The notes under the pieces are model-generated. The model searched no databases. It saw nothing but the letters and a program-made list of their open reading frames with translations, and was not told the DNA's origin. A DNA stretch of 40,109 nucleotides from Phycisphaeraceae bacterium (GTDB taxonomy: Bacteria; Planctomycetota; Phycisphaerae; Phycisphaerales; Phycisphaeraceae). Below are positions 40,074 through 40,109 of the stretch, in pieces. The position numbers were made by a program, and so were the translations under genes. The stretch lies in the NCBI GenBank assembly GCA_020848195.1, contig JADLAP010000099.1, forward strand, positions 1 through 40,109. The letters run 5' to 3'. Position 1 is the stretch's first letter, and every line of letters begins with the position of its first letter.

Positions 40074-40109
40074 ATGGGTGAGGGTACGTCGTTCGATCAC
40101 GTTTTGCCC

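Overview
The window looks like a GC-rich chromosome segment from a member of the Planctomycetota, possibly Phycisphaerae-like. This is inferred from gene content: a PEP-CTERM exported protein, large LamG and glycoside-hydrolase-like secreted proteins, a chlorite-dismutase-family protein of the type common in that phylum, SPFH/ABC gene clusters, a REP-associated tyrosine transposase (RAYT) and many dispersed palindromic repeats. No rRNA or tRNA gene and no CRISPR array was seen.

Left edge (1-2742): the first codons of a RAYT transposase, a tandem 18-bp repeat, and a polymorphic-toxin locus. The toxin locus is an RHS-core protein whose C-terminal tip is a RES (NAD+-degrading) domain. It is followed, with a GTGA stop/start overlap, by a 77-residue candidate immunity gene.

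2757-12616 (minus strand): a membrane cluster, transcribed right to left. It encodes a 705-residue polytopic SPFH protein, HflC-like and HflK-like SPFH proteins, an ABC ATPase with a repeated C-terminal motif, an ABC-2 permease and a one-TM helical protein. A second ABC-2-type permease diverges from it at 12860.

13933-19507 (plus strand): a nitrilase-family amidohydrolase, a chlorite-dismutase-family protein and a SWIM-SNF2 helicase, separated by palindromic repeats. 19563-24507 is a tight three-gene secreted cassette (LamG / CBM9-like plus glycoside-hydrolase-like / LamG) joined by 4-base overlaps, with a candidate promoter in front.

24671-31260 is a mixed set: a membrane-anchored HAD phosphatase, a protein-kinase-like protein, a PEP-CTERM protein, a phosphopantetheinyl transferase, rsmD, a zinc-ribbon/MotA-like membrane protein and a small unknown ORF. 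Several palindromic repeat families are interleaved.

31855-40109: a PAS-GGDEF-EAL protein, then an acetamidase/formamidase gene flanked by two copies of the 3' end and terminator hairpin of the GGDEF-EAL gene, then a chemoreceptor. The window ends with the rpsB-tsf translation operon (minus strand), which has a promoter, a leader hairpin resembling an attenuator, and a strong terminator.

The most unusual items are the RHS-RES/immunity pair, the three-SPFH plus ABC cluster with its motif-bearing ATPase tail, the duplicated EAL 3' end around the formamidase gene, and the LamG/glycoside-hydrolase-like cassette.
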